A stretch of 64,000 nt of DNA, from assembly GCF_014697355.1 (NCBI RefSeq), contig NZ_JACJRQ010000018.1:102102-166101 (forward strand), written 5' to 3'. The DNA comes from Nostoc calcicola FACHB-3891. GTDB lineage: Bacteria > Cyanobacteriota > Cyanobacteriia > Cyanobacteriales > Nostocaceae. Numbering within the stretch: position 1 is the first letter of the stretch; the number at the start of each line of letters is the position of its first letter. This document shows, piece after piece, positions 43,403 through 52,464 of this stretch. The notes under the pieces were generated by a model. The model was not told the DNA's origin. It saw nothing but the letters and a program-made list of their open reading frames with translations, and made no database searches. A program made the position numbers and the translations under genes.

Positions 43403-44343
43403 TAAGCGTAAACAGCCCTGGCAAAACGTTCTGCCAAGTAGATAACGTCCTGTTTACGGGCAATTTGGTTTATCCATTGTCGGGGAATACTTTCCACGCC
43501 GTAGTAAATTCCCGCTAAACCACCGGTGACGGCGGCGGTAGTATCTGTATCCCCACCTAAGTTCACAGCTTTCAGTACCGCTTCCGAATAAGACGAGCTA
43601 TTTAACAAACACCACAGGGATGACTCTAAGGTATCAATCACGTAGCCACCAGAATTAATCTCTTCTACTGGTAACTTGGCAATCTCACCACTCAAAACTC
43701 TGCCAAAATGCGGCTTTTCTAACAAAAATTCCCGCACCGAATAAATTGGTTGGATATCTTGTAATCCTTGGAGATAGGCGGTTTGGAGGTCAGCGCCTTC
43801 GAGTAAGGACACTGCAATACTAATATAAATGCCACAGGCCATTTGCGATCGCGTATGGGCATGAGTAATCCCTGAAACATCATGCACCCGCGCTATCAAT
43901 TCGCCTAAAGTTAAGCTTCTATGACAATAAGCCATCGGCAAGATTCTCATTAAGGAACCATTGCCATTACTATTTTCAACTTTACCGCCCGCCTGGTGGG
44001 CTACAACTCCCTGTTTCAGCCGCATCAATGCTGTATGAGTCGTTTGACCAATATCAAACACATCGCCACGGGGAGTCCAGTAAGCTTCCTTGTACCAGCG
44101 CCAGAAGGAATTAGCTATAGCCTCCAGCGAATACCCTCTACAAAGACTTTCTGCCAAGCAAAAGCTTAAAGAACTGTCATCTGACCAAGTTCCTGGCGGT
44201 TGATTCCATGTGCCATAACCCAACATTGTCGTCACTGGAGATTTGACTCGTTCTGCACGGCTAGTAAACTCCACTGGCACACCCAATGCATCACCGACAC
44301 ATAAACCCATCAAACCAGACAACGTTTTTGCAGCGGTTAGCAT
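43402..44343 (-). CDS. ADP-ribosylglycohydrolase family protein
   Basis: The 313-residue protein belongs to the DraG/ARH family, which cleaves ADP-ribose from amino acids or from small nucleotides using two Mg ions. Motifs are GLCVGDALGVPVEFTSR at the N-terminus, TWSDDSSLSFCLAESL with the metal-binding Asp pair, a GNGSLMRILPMA segment and GGDTDTTAAVTGGLAGIYYG with the C-terminal metal ligands. All catalytic features are intact. In diazotrophs DraG reactivates nitrogenase reductase, but many cyanobacterial family members have no DraT partner, and none is seen here. The ATG at 44343 gives a normal length. Confidence 0.92.
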   Translation of the reverse strand: MLTAAKTLSGLMGLCVGDALGVPVEFTSRAERVKSPVTTMLGYGTWNQPPGTWSDDSSLSFCLAESLCRGYSLEAIANSFWRWYKEAYWTPRGDVFDIGQTTHTALMRLKQGVVAHQAGGKVENSNGNGSLMRILPMAYCHRSLTLGELIARVHDVSGITHAHTRSQMACGIYISIAVSLLEGADLQTAYLQGLQDIQPIYSVREFLLEKPHFGRVLSGEIAKLPVEEINSGGYVIDTLESSLWCLLNSSSYSEAVLKAVNLGGDTDTTAAVTGGLAGIYYGVESIPRQWINQIARKQDVIYLAERFARAVYA

Positions 44344-44734
44344 TATTCAATCTCCAATAATTGCTAAAAATTAACTTTATAGATTTACTCTTTAGTTTGT
44401 TGCCACAGATGCTACAGGCTACTTTATCATCATCTGTGAAAATCTCAGATAAAGTCTATTGACTGACTATTGTTCGACTGAATTGCGGTTAATTTTTAGT
44501 TCCCATAAATATGCCACTTTTAAAAGCGTCTGTTTTGAAGATAGGAAATTCGGAATCTCAGAAAAAGCAAGTGTAATTATAGCATTTTGCTCAAAATCAT
44601 TCAGCTAATTGTTCTTAAATCTGGTGCATCAATCCCAACAGCTACTTAAGAAAATTCCAGAATTATCTGGAACATTTTTACTGGGGTTTCGACTGGGAAT
44701 ATAACAGTAAAAAATACAAAATTTGGTCACAATT
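44344..44734. other. Divergent spacer, no gene seen
   Basis: This 391-base AT-rich region lies between the divergent ADP-ribosylglycohydrolase and outer-membrane-like genes. It should contain both promoters. I find no palindrome family member and no recognisable operator. Confidence 0.6.
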
Positions 44735-45274
44735 ATGAAACGCTTGCTCAAGTCTTTACTAACAATTTCTGCATTATCTTCTTTAGTAATTGCTCCTGTT
44801 CTTCTATCACCTGGTCAAGCTTCTGCGGAAACAAAAAAGGGCACTGATGCTAGCTACGTCGGCGCTGGTATTGCAGCTGGCGTTACCAGTGGCGGACAAG
44901 GTATCAATGATGATGCCACATTTGGTGGTAATGTCGCAGCTCGGGTGAAATTAGGAAATACGCCATTTTCTGCACGGGGTAATGTTCTCTGGAGTGATAA
45001 AACTAGTGCCATTATCCCAGAAGTTTCTCTGGATGTGCCCATTGCTAATAAAACTAATGCCTATTTAACTGGTGGTTATTCTTTTGTAGAGAAAGATGGT
45101 TCACCAACTCCTATAGGCAACAAAGATGCAGTGGTGTTAGGTGCTGGTGTTGAATCGGAAGTTGCTAACAATTTCCTCCTCTATACTAATGCCAAAGTAG
45201 GAATTAATGCTTATCAAAATAGCGATACTCCTGCTGTTAGCATCAACGCTGGCATTGGGTATAGCTTCAAATAA
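44735..45274 (+). CDS. Exported beta-barrel-like protein
   Basis: With the ATG at 44735 the product is 179 residues. A signal peptide (LLKSLLTISALSSLVIAPVLL, cut near ASAE) precedes about 145 residues of short alternating strands with many Gly, Asn and Thr (YVGAGIAAGVTSGG, VAARVKLGNTPFSARGNVLW, AYLTGGYSFVEK, AVVLGAGVESEV) and a C-terminal aromatic residue (INAGIGYSFK). This is typical of an eight-stranded outer-membrane barrel of the OmpA/OmpW-like type ending in Phe. The open frame starts at a TTG four codons upstream. Function unknown; a small porin or structural barrel is likely. Confidence 0.75.
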   Translation: MKRLLKSLLTISALSSLVIAPVLLSPGQASAETKKGTDASYVGAGIAAGVTSGGQGINDDATFGGNVAARVKLGNTPFSARGNVLWSDKTSAIIPEVSLDVPIANKTNAYLTGGYSFVEKDGSPTPIGNKDAVVLGAGVESEVANNFLLYTNAKVGINAYQNSDTPAVSINAGIGYSFK

Positions 45275-45703
45275 AAGATGACTAAAACAGTCAGCAAGCC
45301 TGAGCTAGAATTTCTGGCTGAGTGCTGAATGGAAAAAAACGTCATCAGTATCACCTGAGTGAAGATAAATGTTGAGAGTAGGGTAGCACAGCTGTGCTAC
45401 CCTACTTATTGTGCGTATTTCAGGCAATGAAAAACCGCTACAGTTATCGAGGAAAAACTCTTTTTTCGTTAAATCGAACTCAGGAGTCTTTAATCACTCT
45501 ATACTTTACTCAGCACTAGGCACTCTCAAGAACTGGTTTTGTTAAGTGTTACATCACTGAGAAAGCCGACTTTTGCCGTGTTAAAATCAGAATATTCCTC
45601 ATTATTCCGGCCGGATTACCGGGGATAAACTAGCCGAAAGGATAGTTATATCTTGCTACTTCGGCATCTACAAATGCTTTATTGAGAATACTATACAACT
45701 CTC
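45275..45703. other. Spacer with palindrome upstream of sir
   Basis: The palindrome GTAGGGTAGCACAGCTGTGC with its complement lies at about 45379-45404; one flank ends ACCGCTACA, which could be half of a TATAGCG-type element. The last 150 bases should hold the sir promoter. I looked for a GTA-N8-TAC NtcA site and saw only an off-spaced version near 45645-45660. Confidence 0.6.
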
Positions 45704-47620
45704 ATGGTTAAATCTGCTCCTTCCCCCGTCGCTAGCCGTAAGCCTTCCAAAGTAGAAGTCATTAAGGAAAATAGTAATTTTTTACGCGAACCTGTAGCAA
45801 CTGAGATTCTTGAAGACACTACTCATTTTACGGAAAATGCAGTGCAGCTGTTGAAGTTTCACGGGTCTTATCAACAGGATAACCGCGACAACCGCACTAA
45901 GGGACAGGAAAAAGATTACCAGTTTATGCTGCGGACAAAAAACCCCGGTGGTTTAGTACCGCCCCAGCTGTATCTGGCTTTAGATAAACTGGCTGATGAG
46001 TATGGTAACCACACGTTACGAGCCACTACCCGTCAAGGTTTCCAACTACACGGAATTTTAAAGAAGAATCTGAAAACAGCAATTGCTACCATTGTCAACA
46101 ACCTGGGTTCGACTTTGGGAGCTTGCGGCGATATCAACCGCAATGTGATGGCACCACCAGCACCGTTTAAAAATCGCCCAGAGTACCAGTATGCCTGGGA
46201 TTATGCCCAAAATATTGCTGATTTGCTGTCACCACAAACAGGCGCTTATTACGAAATTTGGTTAGATGGCGAAAAAGTAATTAGCGGCGAAGAAAATCCA
46301 GAGGTGACGGCGGCACGATCGCGCAATGGCAATGGCACAATTATTCATGACAACGAAGAACCGATTTACGGCACCCACTATATGCCCCGTAAGTTCAAAG
46401 CTTGCGTGACAGTACCAGGAGATAATTCGGTTGATTTATATTCCCAAGACCTGACGTTGGTGGTAATTACCAATAAAAAGGGAGAATTAGAAGGATTTAA
46501 TATATTTGCTGGTGGCGGCTTAGGCAGAACACACAATAAAGAAGAAACTTTTGCTAGGTTAGCAGATCCAATTTGCTATGTAGCCAAAGAAGACGTTTAC
46601 GATATAGTGAAAGCGATTGTAGCCAGTCAAAGAGATTATGGCGATCGCACCGACCGCCGTCACGCCAGATTAAAATATTTAATCAACGATTGGGGTGTAG
46701 ATAAATTCCGCTCCCAAGTTGAAGAATACTTTGGCAAACCACTTACACCCTTCAAATCATTGCCAGAGTGGAAATATCACGACTTCCTCGGCTGGAACGA
46801 ACAAGGCGATGGCAAACTGTTTTTAGGAATTTCCATTGACAATGGTCGCATTAAAGACGAAGGTTCGTTTCAACTGAAAACCGCTTTACGGGAAATTGTC
46901 GAGCAATTTAACTTGCCCATCCGCCTGACGCCCAACCAAAATTTGATTTTTTACGATATCGAAGCAGATAAAAAAGAAGCCATTCAAGAAATTCTCAATC
47001 GTTACGGTGTCGTTTCTGAACCTGGGAAAATCGAACCTTTAGTGCGTTTTGCAATGGCTTGCCCTGCTTTGCCTACCTGCGGCTTGGCAATTACCGAATC
47101 AGAACGGGCAATACCGGGGATTTTGGAGCGAATTCGCGCTCTATTAAATAAATTAGGTTTACAAAAAGAACATTTTGTGGTAAGGATGACCGGCTGTCCC
47201 AACGGCTGCGCTCGTCCCTACATGGCAGAATTGGCCTTTGTGGGTAGCGCCCCAGAAAGTTACCAATTGTGGTTAGGGGGTTCACCAAATCAGACACGAT
47301 TGGCGCAACCTTACACAGAAAAGCTGCACCATAATGACTTGGAAAGCTTCCTAGAGCCGATTTTTGTTTACTTTAAGAAATCACGGAAATCGAAAGAAAG
47401 CTTTGGTGATTTTTGCGATCGCGTTGGTTTTGATGCCATCCGCGAATTTACTGCCACCTACGAACCAGACACAGCTAATGGCGCGAACAAATCACGCCAC
47501 CGGGTAAACCTGAAAGCTGATATTTATGGCAAATTGAAGGAAGTATCCGAAAGCCAAGGAAAGCCAATGACTCAGTTAGTGAGTGAAGCGCTAGAGGCTT
47601 ATTTTCAGAATCTTTCCTAA
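45704..47620 (+). CDS. sir: Ferredoxin-dependent sulfite reductase with ribbon-helix-helix-like tail
   Basis: Sir reduces sulfite to sulfide with six electrons from ferredoxin. The two half-repeats of the nitrite/sulfite reductase fold are present (MLRTKNPGGLVPPQLYLALD, TLRATTRQGFQLHGILKKN; then FLGISIDNGR and LPIRLTPNQNLIFYDI). The 4Fe-4S/siroheme cysteines are C453, C459, C498 and C502 (CPALPTC and GCPNGC). At 638 residues it is longer than ferredoxin nitrite reductase and close to plant SiR. Residues 600-638 (RVNLKADIYGKLKEVSESQG followed by KPMTQLVSEALEAYF) look like a ribbon-helix-helix DNA-binding module appended to the enzyme. It is monocistronic; regulation is not evident. Confidence 0.94.
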   Translation: MVKSAPSPVASRKPSKVEVIKENSNFLREPVATEILEDTTHFTENAVQLLKFHGSYQQDNRDNRTKGQEKDYQFMLRTKNPGGLVPPQLYLALDKLADEYGNHTLRATTRQGFQLHGILKKNLKTAIATIVNNLGSTLGACGDINRNVMAPPAPFKNRPEYQYAWDYAQNIADLLSPQTGAYYEIWLDGEKVISGEENPEVTAARSRNGNGTIIHDNEEPIYGTHYMPRKFKACVTVPGDNSVDLYSQDLTLVVITNKKGELEGFNIFAGGGLGRTHNKEETFARLADPICYVAKEDVYDIVKAIVASQRDYGDRTDRRHARLKYLINDWGVDKFRSQVEEYFGKPLTPFKSLPEWKYHDFLGWNEQGDGKLFLGISIDNGRIKDEGSFQLKTALREIVEQFNLPIRLTPNQNLIFYDIEADKKEAIQEILNRYGVVSEPGKIEPLVRFAMACPALPTCGLAITESERAIPGILERIRALLNKLGLQKEHFVVRMTGCPNGCARPYMAELAFVGSAPESYQLWLGGSPNQTRLAQPYTEKLHHNDLESFLEPIFVYFKKSRKSKESFGDFCDRVGFDAIREFTATYEPDTANGANKSRHRVNLKADIYGKLKEVSESQGKPMTQLVSEALEAYFQNLS

Positions 47621-47647
47621 GCTAGAAAATTGAAAATGAAATCAAAC

Positions 47648-47748
47648 AGAGGCGCAGATAAATCCATCTGTGTCTCTCTTGCGTTCTTCCCGCTCTAAGA
47701 TTACCTCTCTTGTCTTTCTCTGCGCCTCTGCGCCTCTGCGTGAGATAA
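47648..47748. repeat. GAGGCGCAGA / CTCTGCGCCTCTGCG repeat pair
   Basis: ACAGAGGCGCAGATAAATCC near 47648 is followed by CTCTGCGCCTCTGCGCCTCT near 47720-47742. They belong to the GCAGAGG family seen at 25048 and 49171 and lie between sir and the Uma2 gene. Confidence 0.7.
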
Positions 47749-47776
47749 AAAAGGACATCCAAAGGAAAACTGAACT

Positions 47777-48418
47777 ATGGTAACCACAGCAAAATTTGCA
47801 GAAACTAGGGATGTGCTGCAAAACATTAGCTGGCAGACATTCAAAGCTATGCTGGCAGATATGGGATCTGAGCGAAATAAAAGGCTAGCTTATGACAAAG
47901 GAATAGTAGAAATTATGACCCCGCTGATGCCACACGAGAACTCAAACCGTCTGATTGAGGGTTTTGTTCTTGTGTTGTGTGAAGAATTTGGTTTAGAAGT
48001 TAAAAGTGCTGGCTCATTGACTATGACGCGGGATGATTTGGAGCAAGGAGCCGAACCTGACAGTAGTTACTACATTCAAAACGAATTCTTAGTCCGCAAC
48101 AAAGAAAATATTGATCTGAATATAGATCCACCACCAGACTTGGTATTAGAAGTAGAATATTCGAGATCCAAAATAAACAAATTAATCCTTTATGCTGCAA
48201 TGGGAGTCCCAGAATTCTGGCGGTATAACGGAACTGCGTTGAGAATTTACACCCTTAACAATGGGCAATATTCCCAGAGCGATCGCAGTTTAACTTTTGC
48301 GTCTGTACTGGTGACAGAAATTCCGCGATTTATCCAAGAAAGCAAGAAAATAGGACAAATAGCAGCAAATCGTGCTTTCCGTACCTGGATTAGACAGCAG
48401 ATGTCTACAGCAGAGTAG
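47777..48418 (+). CDS. Uma2 family (DUF820) putative endonuclease
   Basis: A 213-residue member of the Uma2 family with PD-(D/E)XK fold. The order is ISWQTFKAMLADMGSERNKR, PHENSNRLIEGFVLVLCEEF, GSLTMTRDD, GAEPDSSYYIQN and the core PPDLVLEVEYSRSK with KLILYAAMGVPEFWRY, which supplies the expected Asp, Glu-x-Glu and Lys residues. It differs a lot from the copy at 32634-33230, so the two are not a recent duplication. The stop overlaps the upstream region of rsmE by none; rsmE starts 13 bases later and may be co-transcribed. The biological role of the family is not known. Confidence 0.9.
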   Translation: MVTTAKFAETRDVLQNISWQTFKAMLADMGSERNKRLAYDKGIVEIMTPLMPHENSNRLIEGFVLVLCEEFGLEVKSAGSLTMTRDDLEQGAEPDSSYYIQNEFLVRNKENIDLNIDPPPDLVLEVEYSRSKINKLILYAAMGVPEFWRYNGTALRIYTLNNGQYSQSDRSLTFASVLVTEIPRFIQESKKIGQIAANRAFRTWIRQQMSTAE

Positions 48419-48431
48419 TTTATTGAGAAAA

Positions 48432-49160
48432 ATGTCTCAACTGCAAAGAATTGCGATCGCCCCCTCTCAACTCCAACAACAGCAAATTTCGCTCACCAAA
48501 GAACAGCAACATTACTTGGGGCGGGTGTTGCGCTTGCGTGAAGGCGATCGCTTTATTGCAATGGATGGGAAAGGAAAATCGTGGTTGGCGCAGTTAGCTG
48601 GGGAACAAGCACAAGTTTTAGAACTACTGACAGTAGAAACTGAATTAATTGTATCAATTACGCTGATGATGGCGTTGCCCAAAGGCAATGGATTCGATGA
48701 AATCGTGCGGAGTTGTACGGAATTAGGAGTAACTTGTATTGCACCAGTGTTGAGCGATCGCACTTTGCTTCATCCCAGTCCGCAAAAACTCGAACGCTGG
48801 CGGCGCATCGCAGCAGAAGCCGCCGAACAATCAGAGCGATCGTTCGTACCGACAATATTAGAACCTGTCACTTTTAGCACAGGCTTGTCATCGGTCATTG
48901 GTGATTTGTCATTGGTGAATAGTCAACAATATATCTGTGTGGCTCGTGGTGAGTTTCCCCATTTAAAAGATTGCTTACACCACAAAGGACAAGAAACAAT
49001 TGTCATTGCAACTGGGCCAGAAGGCGGATGGACAAAGCAAGAAGTTGAAAATGCGATCGCAGTTGGATTTCAACCTGTTTCCCTTGGTCGTCGTATCCTG
49101 AGAGCAGTGACAGCCCCAGTGGTAGCATTATCGTTGATTACCGCAGCTTGTGAAGTATAA
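48432..49160 (+). CDS. rsmE: 16S rRNA (uracil-1498-N3)-methyltransferase
   Basis: RsmE methylates U1498 of 16S rRNA with S-adenosylmethionine. The N-terminal PUA-like part includes TKEQQHYLGRVLRLREGDRF and the SPOUT domain ends with the knot motifs TGPEGGWTKQEVENAI and SLGRRILRAVTAPVVALSLI. The ATG at 48432 yields 242 residues, normal for the family; a further 20 codons upstream overlap the Uma2 gene and have no counterpart in RsmE. Identification is very secure. The TPR gene lies downstream beyond a short repeat. Confidence 0.95.
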   Translation: MSQLQRIAIAPSQLQQQQISLTKEQQHYLGRVLRLREGDRFIAMDGKGKSWLAQLAGEQAQVLELLTVETELIVSITLMMALPKGNGFDEIVRSCTELGVTCIAPVLSDRTLLHPSPQKLERWRRIAAEAAEQSERSFVPTILEPVTFSTGLSSVIGDLSLVNSQQYICVARGEFPHLKDCLHHKGQETIVIATGPEGGWTKQEVENAIAVGFQPVSLGRRILRAVTAPVVALSLITAACEV

Positions 49161-49170
49161 ATGAGTTATG

Positions 49171-49205
49171 ACTCACGCAGAGACGCAGAGGCGCAGAGGC
49201 GGGAG
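49171..49205. repeat. CACGCAGAGACGCAGAGGCGCAGAGG repeat
   Basis: A short GCAGAGG-type tandem repeat between rsmE and the TPR gene, of the same family as 25048-25182 and 47648-47748. Confidence 0.75.
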
Positions 49206-49230
49206 AGATTACTCTAGTGTGTATTGAAAC

Positions 49231-50295
49231 ATGATTGAGCAAGTTGCGATCGCCTTTGACAATAAAGACTATCAAACAGCTGCTAAATTACTCAAACAGC
49301 TGCAAAAAGAATCACCGGAACATCCTTGGGTGCAATTTTATCTCGGTCGGTTGCATGAAGTATCTGGAAAGTACCAGGATGCGGAAAAAATTTATCGGCA
49401 ACTGCTGCGAGATACGACGAATACTAGAATAGTGACGCTAGCACGACAAGGTTTGCGACGGCTGCAAGAAATTGAACAAGAACAAAGACAACGGGCTATT
49501 GCTCAAGCAACATCGGAACCTACTAACAGCGAACTTGGCGTATTAATTTTAGAACCTCTCAATAACGAACTCAAAGCAGAAGCATCTCGAAAATTTGCCC
49601 AGATTATGCAAACAGATCCTTACAGCGCACGGCTGATGCTACCGAGTCGTGGCTGGAGATTGTACCGCACTGGACAAGTAGGAGAACTAAAATTTTACGG
49701 TGAACAGCTACAGCAAGCTGGTATTCCCTGTTTTTGGACAACAATAAACGCCATTCAACAAATTCAAGTTTTTCAAGTTAAATATTTTTCAGAATCTCAA
49801 CTAAAAGCTACTATTGTTTGCAGCAACCAGGTAAATCAACTCGGTTCTTTAACCTTTAATTGGTCAGAAGTCACAGCACGAGTAATGGGGCTTTTACCTA
49901 TTTTTGAACAAGTTGTAGATGTTGACGCCCACCGAAAAATCGAACGAAAAACTCAAACACAAGATTATGCTCATTTTTGTGATTTACACTTACCTGGTAG
50001 ACGTTGTATTCTGCGATTTTATGATAATGGTTATGACTTTCAACAAGGTTTAGAAATCATTCCTCAAGCTAGCCACAATACAATCAGAATTAATTGGAAT
50101 ACTTTATCTAATTGGATTGAACAGCAACTACCTCAAGTCAAAAATTGGTCAGATTTCACACCCTTTGCAGATACAGCATTAGATCAAACAGAAATGCTGG
50201 GTCAAATTGAATCTCACATTCACCTATTCCGTAGAGAACAAACTAATTGGGATTCAGCTTTTCATTTATATAGTGGGTTAGTATTTGTTAAATAA
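49231..50295 (+). CDS. TPR-domain protein of cyanobacterial type
   Basis: The 354-residue protein begins with about two tetratricopeptide repeats (IEQVAIAFDNKDYQTAAKLL, WVQFYLGRLHEVSGKYQDAEKIYRQLL). A helical linker rich in Gln and Glu follows, then a domain of about 250 residues without a recognised name (GVLILEPLNNELKAEASRKF, ARLMLPSRGWRLYRTGQVGE, HFCDLHLPGRRCILRFYDNG). It has no signal peptide or membrane helix. The domain resembles cyanobacteria-specific proteins next to rsmE in other genomes, as far as I remember. The DUF4351 gene follows after 18 bases, so the two may be co-transcribed. Function unknown beyond protein-protein contact through the TPRs. Confidence 0.83.
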   Translation: MIEQVAIAFDNKDYQTAAKLLKQLQKESPEHPWVQFYLGRLHEVSGKYQDAEKIYRQLLRDTTNTRIVTLARQGLRRLQEIEQEQRQRAIAQATSEPTNSELGVLILEPLNNELKAEASRKFAQIMQTDPYSARLMLPSRGWRLYRTGQVGELKFYGEQLQQAGIPCFWTTINAIQQIQVFQVKYFSESQLKATIVCSNQVNQLGSLTFNWSEVTARVMGLLPIFEQVVDVDAHRKIERKTQTQDYAHFCDLHLPGRRCILRFYDNGYDFQQGLEIIPQASHNTIRINWNTLSNWIEQQLPQVKNWSDFTPFADTALDQTEMLGQIESHIHLFRREQTNWDSAFHLYSGLVFVK

Positions 50296-50313
50296 TTCGT
50301 AGATAAGTAGAAA

Positions 50314-51210
50314 ATGACGCGCTTCATACATGATAAATTTGCCAAGGACTTTCTGGAAGAATTACTCAAAGATTACGGAGAAGTCAAGCCATCGGAAAAA
50401 GTTTCCGGAGAGATTAAAGAAATAGATGTTTTATTCACTCCTTCTAAACAGCAAAACTCTAATTTACAAGTGCTGGGTTTACTAGGAAGATTTGCGGAAC
50501 ATCCTGCGATAATTGAACCCTTCCGCAATCCAGCTTCTACCGATGAAATATGCGACTGTATTCTAAAATTATTAGAAGTAAAGGCTCTCAGACGACGAGA
50601 AGCTAAAGCAAATAAAACCAAACTTCAGGACTCGGAAATTCCCAAATTGTGGGTTCTTACACCTACCGTATCTGAAACTAGATTGTCTAGCTTTGGAACT
50701 ATTGAAAAAGAAAGTTGGTTATCGGGAGTACATTTTCTGCCAGATGCCTTGCGGACAGCAATTGTGGCGATACATCAACTACCGCAAATACCGGAAACTT
50801 TATGGTTGAGGCTTTTGGGAAGAGGAAGTGTGCAATCACAAGCGATTATCGAGCTGCAAGCGTTACCATTAAATCATCCATACCAGAAAGCAACACTCGA
50901 ATTAGTTTACAACTTGCGCGAAAACTTGAGAGTAAATCAAGAATTAGAAGCAGATGATAGGGAGTTGATTATGCGACTAGAACCACTTTATCAAAGAGAT
51001 AGGGAACAAGCTAAACAAGAGGGAAGACAAGAAGGAGAAGAAGGCTTAATACTACGTCAACTCAATCGCCGTATTGGGGAGATTAATACATCATTAATCG
51101 AACAAGTTCAAGGATTATCAATTGAACAATTAGAGAATTTAGGAGAAGCATTATTAGACTTTTCTAGTGTTGCTGATTTAGAATCTTGGTTAAACCAGAA
51201 AGAAGGATAA
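50314..51210 (+). CDS. DUF4351-type protein, Rpn/transposase-like nuclease family
   Basis: The 298-residue protein ends with a DUF4351 module (LRQLNRRIGEINTSLIEQVQ, LSIEQLENLGEALLDF) preceded by a charged helix (QAKQEGRQEGEEG), the tail design typical of the Rpn-type PD-(D/E)XK family of cyanobacteria. The N-terminal domain begins MTRFIHDKFAKDFLEELLKD and has an EIDVLFTPSK strand and a RREAKANKTKLQDSEIPKLW segment. The acidic residues that would form the nuclease site (EIDVLF and a later E) are partly seen, so activity is plausible but not shown. It follows the TPR gene by 18 bases. Confidence 0.8.
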   Translation: MTRFIHDKFAKDFLEELLKDYGEVKPSEKVSGEIKEIDVLFTPSKQQNSNLQVLGLLGRFAEHPAIIEPFRNPASTDEICDCILKLLEVKALRRREAKANKTKLQDSEIPKLWVLTPTVSETRLSSFGTIEKESWLSGVHFLPDALRTAIVAIHQLPQIPETLWLRLLGRGSVQSQAIIELQALPLNHPYQKATLELVYNLRENLRVNQELEADDRELIMRLEPLYQRDREQAKQEGRQEGEEGLILRQLNRRIGEINTSLIEQVQGLSIEQLENLGEALLDFSSVADLESWLNQKEG

Positions 51211-51229
51211 CTTATCATCAGTAGATCGA

Positions 51230-51262
51230 GTAGGGTGTGTTATGGCTTTAGCCTAACGCACC
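51230..51262. repeat. GTAGGGTGTGTTATGG...CCTAACGCACC palindrome
   Basis: The palindrome relates to the one at 29788-29818 and lies between the convergent DUF4351 and HTH genes, overlapping the end of the latter. It may serve as a bidirectional transcript end. Confidence 0.65.
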
Positions 51263-52347
51263 GCTATTTTTATTAAATAATTCAGTGATGAACTCATAAC
51301 ACCTTTGATTTTGGCTATTGCCATTAGCAACTCTAAATTATCCTGACTCCATTTTTTAATTTCGGTGGGAAGTTTGGAATCAGATTCTATGAAAAATCCT
51401 CGTGTCTCTATATCCTCAGGATATTTTGGTTCCAATAAAATAATTAAATCAGAAGATTGAATACTTTTATCATCTTCATCATAAATAAGTTCTAGTTTAA
51501 AGTTATAAATATATGATGTACGTATCAAATATGGTGCATATTCATTACTAGACAATTGTTGCTCACTTCTGGGTAAAAATAAAGTAAATGTAAATCTATC
51601 TACATCATTACAACTCACGCACTGGGAAATTTTTAAATTTTCAATATAAATAATTTCTGGTTGTGTGTTTAAATAATTTTCTGTAACAAAATTCAATGGT
51701 AAAGTAACATCAAAATTTAAAGCGGCTGGTAAAGAAACTTGGTAATCACAGCTAGGTGGAACAGTTCTACTCCGCTGCATCGCCATAGCAGGTGCTGGCG
51801 CATAAGCTAGCTGTTCATTTATTTCAAGTCTAGGTAAAACCCAACTTTTCAAAACCCAGGCATTATGAAATAAAAAATTAGCATTTTTCATAAAAGCAAC
51901 CTGATTGCCAATATTACGGACTTTCAAATCGATCACACAAGAATTAACAGAACCATCAAGTGAAATATCAACAATTTTGATTAACGAATCATTGTTTGCC
52001 AAAGACAGATGAGAAAAACTGGTTTTATAGTTAGCTTTTGCTAGCCAGTCAGTAACTTCTCTCCAGTCTTTTAAAGTATTAGAAGGGCGCTTAGTTAGTA
52101 CTTCGATGTAGCGATACAATCCTCTAGATAAATCAACTCTTAAGCCTCTAACTTCCCGATTGATTGCAGCAGCTATTTCACTAGGACTATAACCACAAAG
52201 CAATCCCTTCAGACAAGTTATTTCCAATGGTGTCAGTTGTTTAGATTTACCAGAAATTTGCTGTTTTGCAGAGGCGAGATCTTGGTACAAGCTTGCTAAA
52301 TTCCAGTCATTTTCAGCTTGTGTAAACGGTTGGGGAACTGGTGTCAT
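51253..52347 (-). CDS. Protein with N-terminal LuxR-like helix-turn-helix, function unknown
   Basis: The 364-residue protein has an N-terminal region (residues about 35-100) that resembles a LuxR-type helix-turn-helix: LTPLEITCLKGLLCGYSPSE followed by IAAAINREVRGLRVDLSRGL. Cyanobacteria use this kind of domain in front of many large signalling or conflict proteins. The remaining 250 residues are beta-rich with cysteines (ISQCVSCNDVDRFTFTLFLP) and no named domain. No membrane segment is seen. It is divergent from the VIT-VWA gene, 117 bases away, which suggests shared control or joint function. DNA binding is inferred only from the HTH pattern. Confidence 0.72.
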   Translation of the reverse strand: MTPVPQPFTQAENDWNLASLYQDLASAKQQISGKSKQLTPLEITCLKGLLCGYSPSEIAAAINREVRGLRVDLSRGLYRYIEVLTKRPSNTLKDWREVTDWLAKANYKTSFSHLSLANNDSLIKIVDISLDGSVNSCVIDLKVRNIGNQVAFMKNANFLFHNAWVLKSWVLPRLEINEQLAYAPAPAMAMQRSRTVPPSCDYQVSLPAALNFDVTLPLNFVTENYLNTQPEIIYIENLKISQCVSCNDVDRFTFTLFLPRSEQQLSSNEYAPYLIRTSYIYNFKLELIYDEDDKSIQSSDLIILLEPKYPEDIETRGFFIESDSKLPTEIKKWSQDNLELLMAIAKIKGVMSSSLNYLIKIAVR

Positions 52348-52464
52348 TGTTGGATGTATCAGCTTCTACTCCATATCCTAACAAAACTCCTAAGATTGGT
52401 TAGGTTACAGTTAGTTGTTGCTTTGGCTACTCTAGGGTTATGTTCCACACAAAGGATCGAACCT

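Noticed and set aside
45640..45664. NtcA site upstream of sir
   Set aside because: The half-sites are spaced by nine bases and one is GTT rather than GTA.
45704..47620. Ferredoxin-nitrite reductase (nirA)
   Set aside because: The protein is over 100 residues longer than NirA, lies with no nitrate transport genes and matches the SiR layout.
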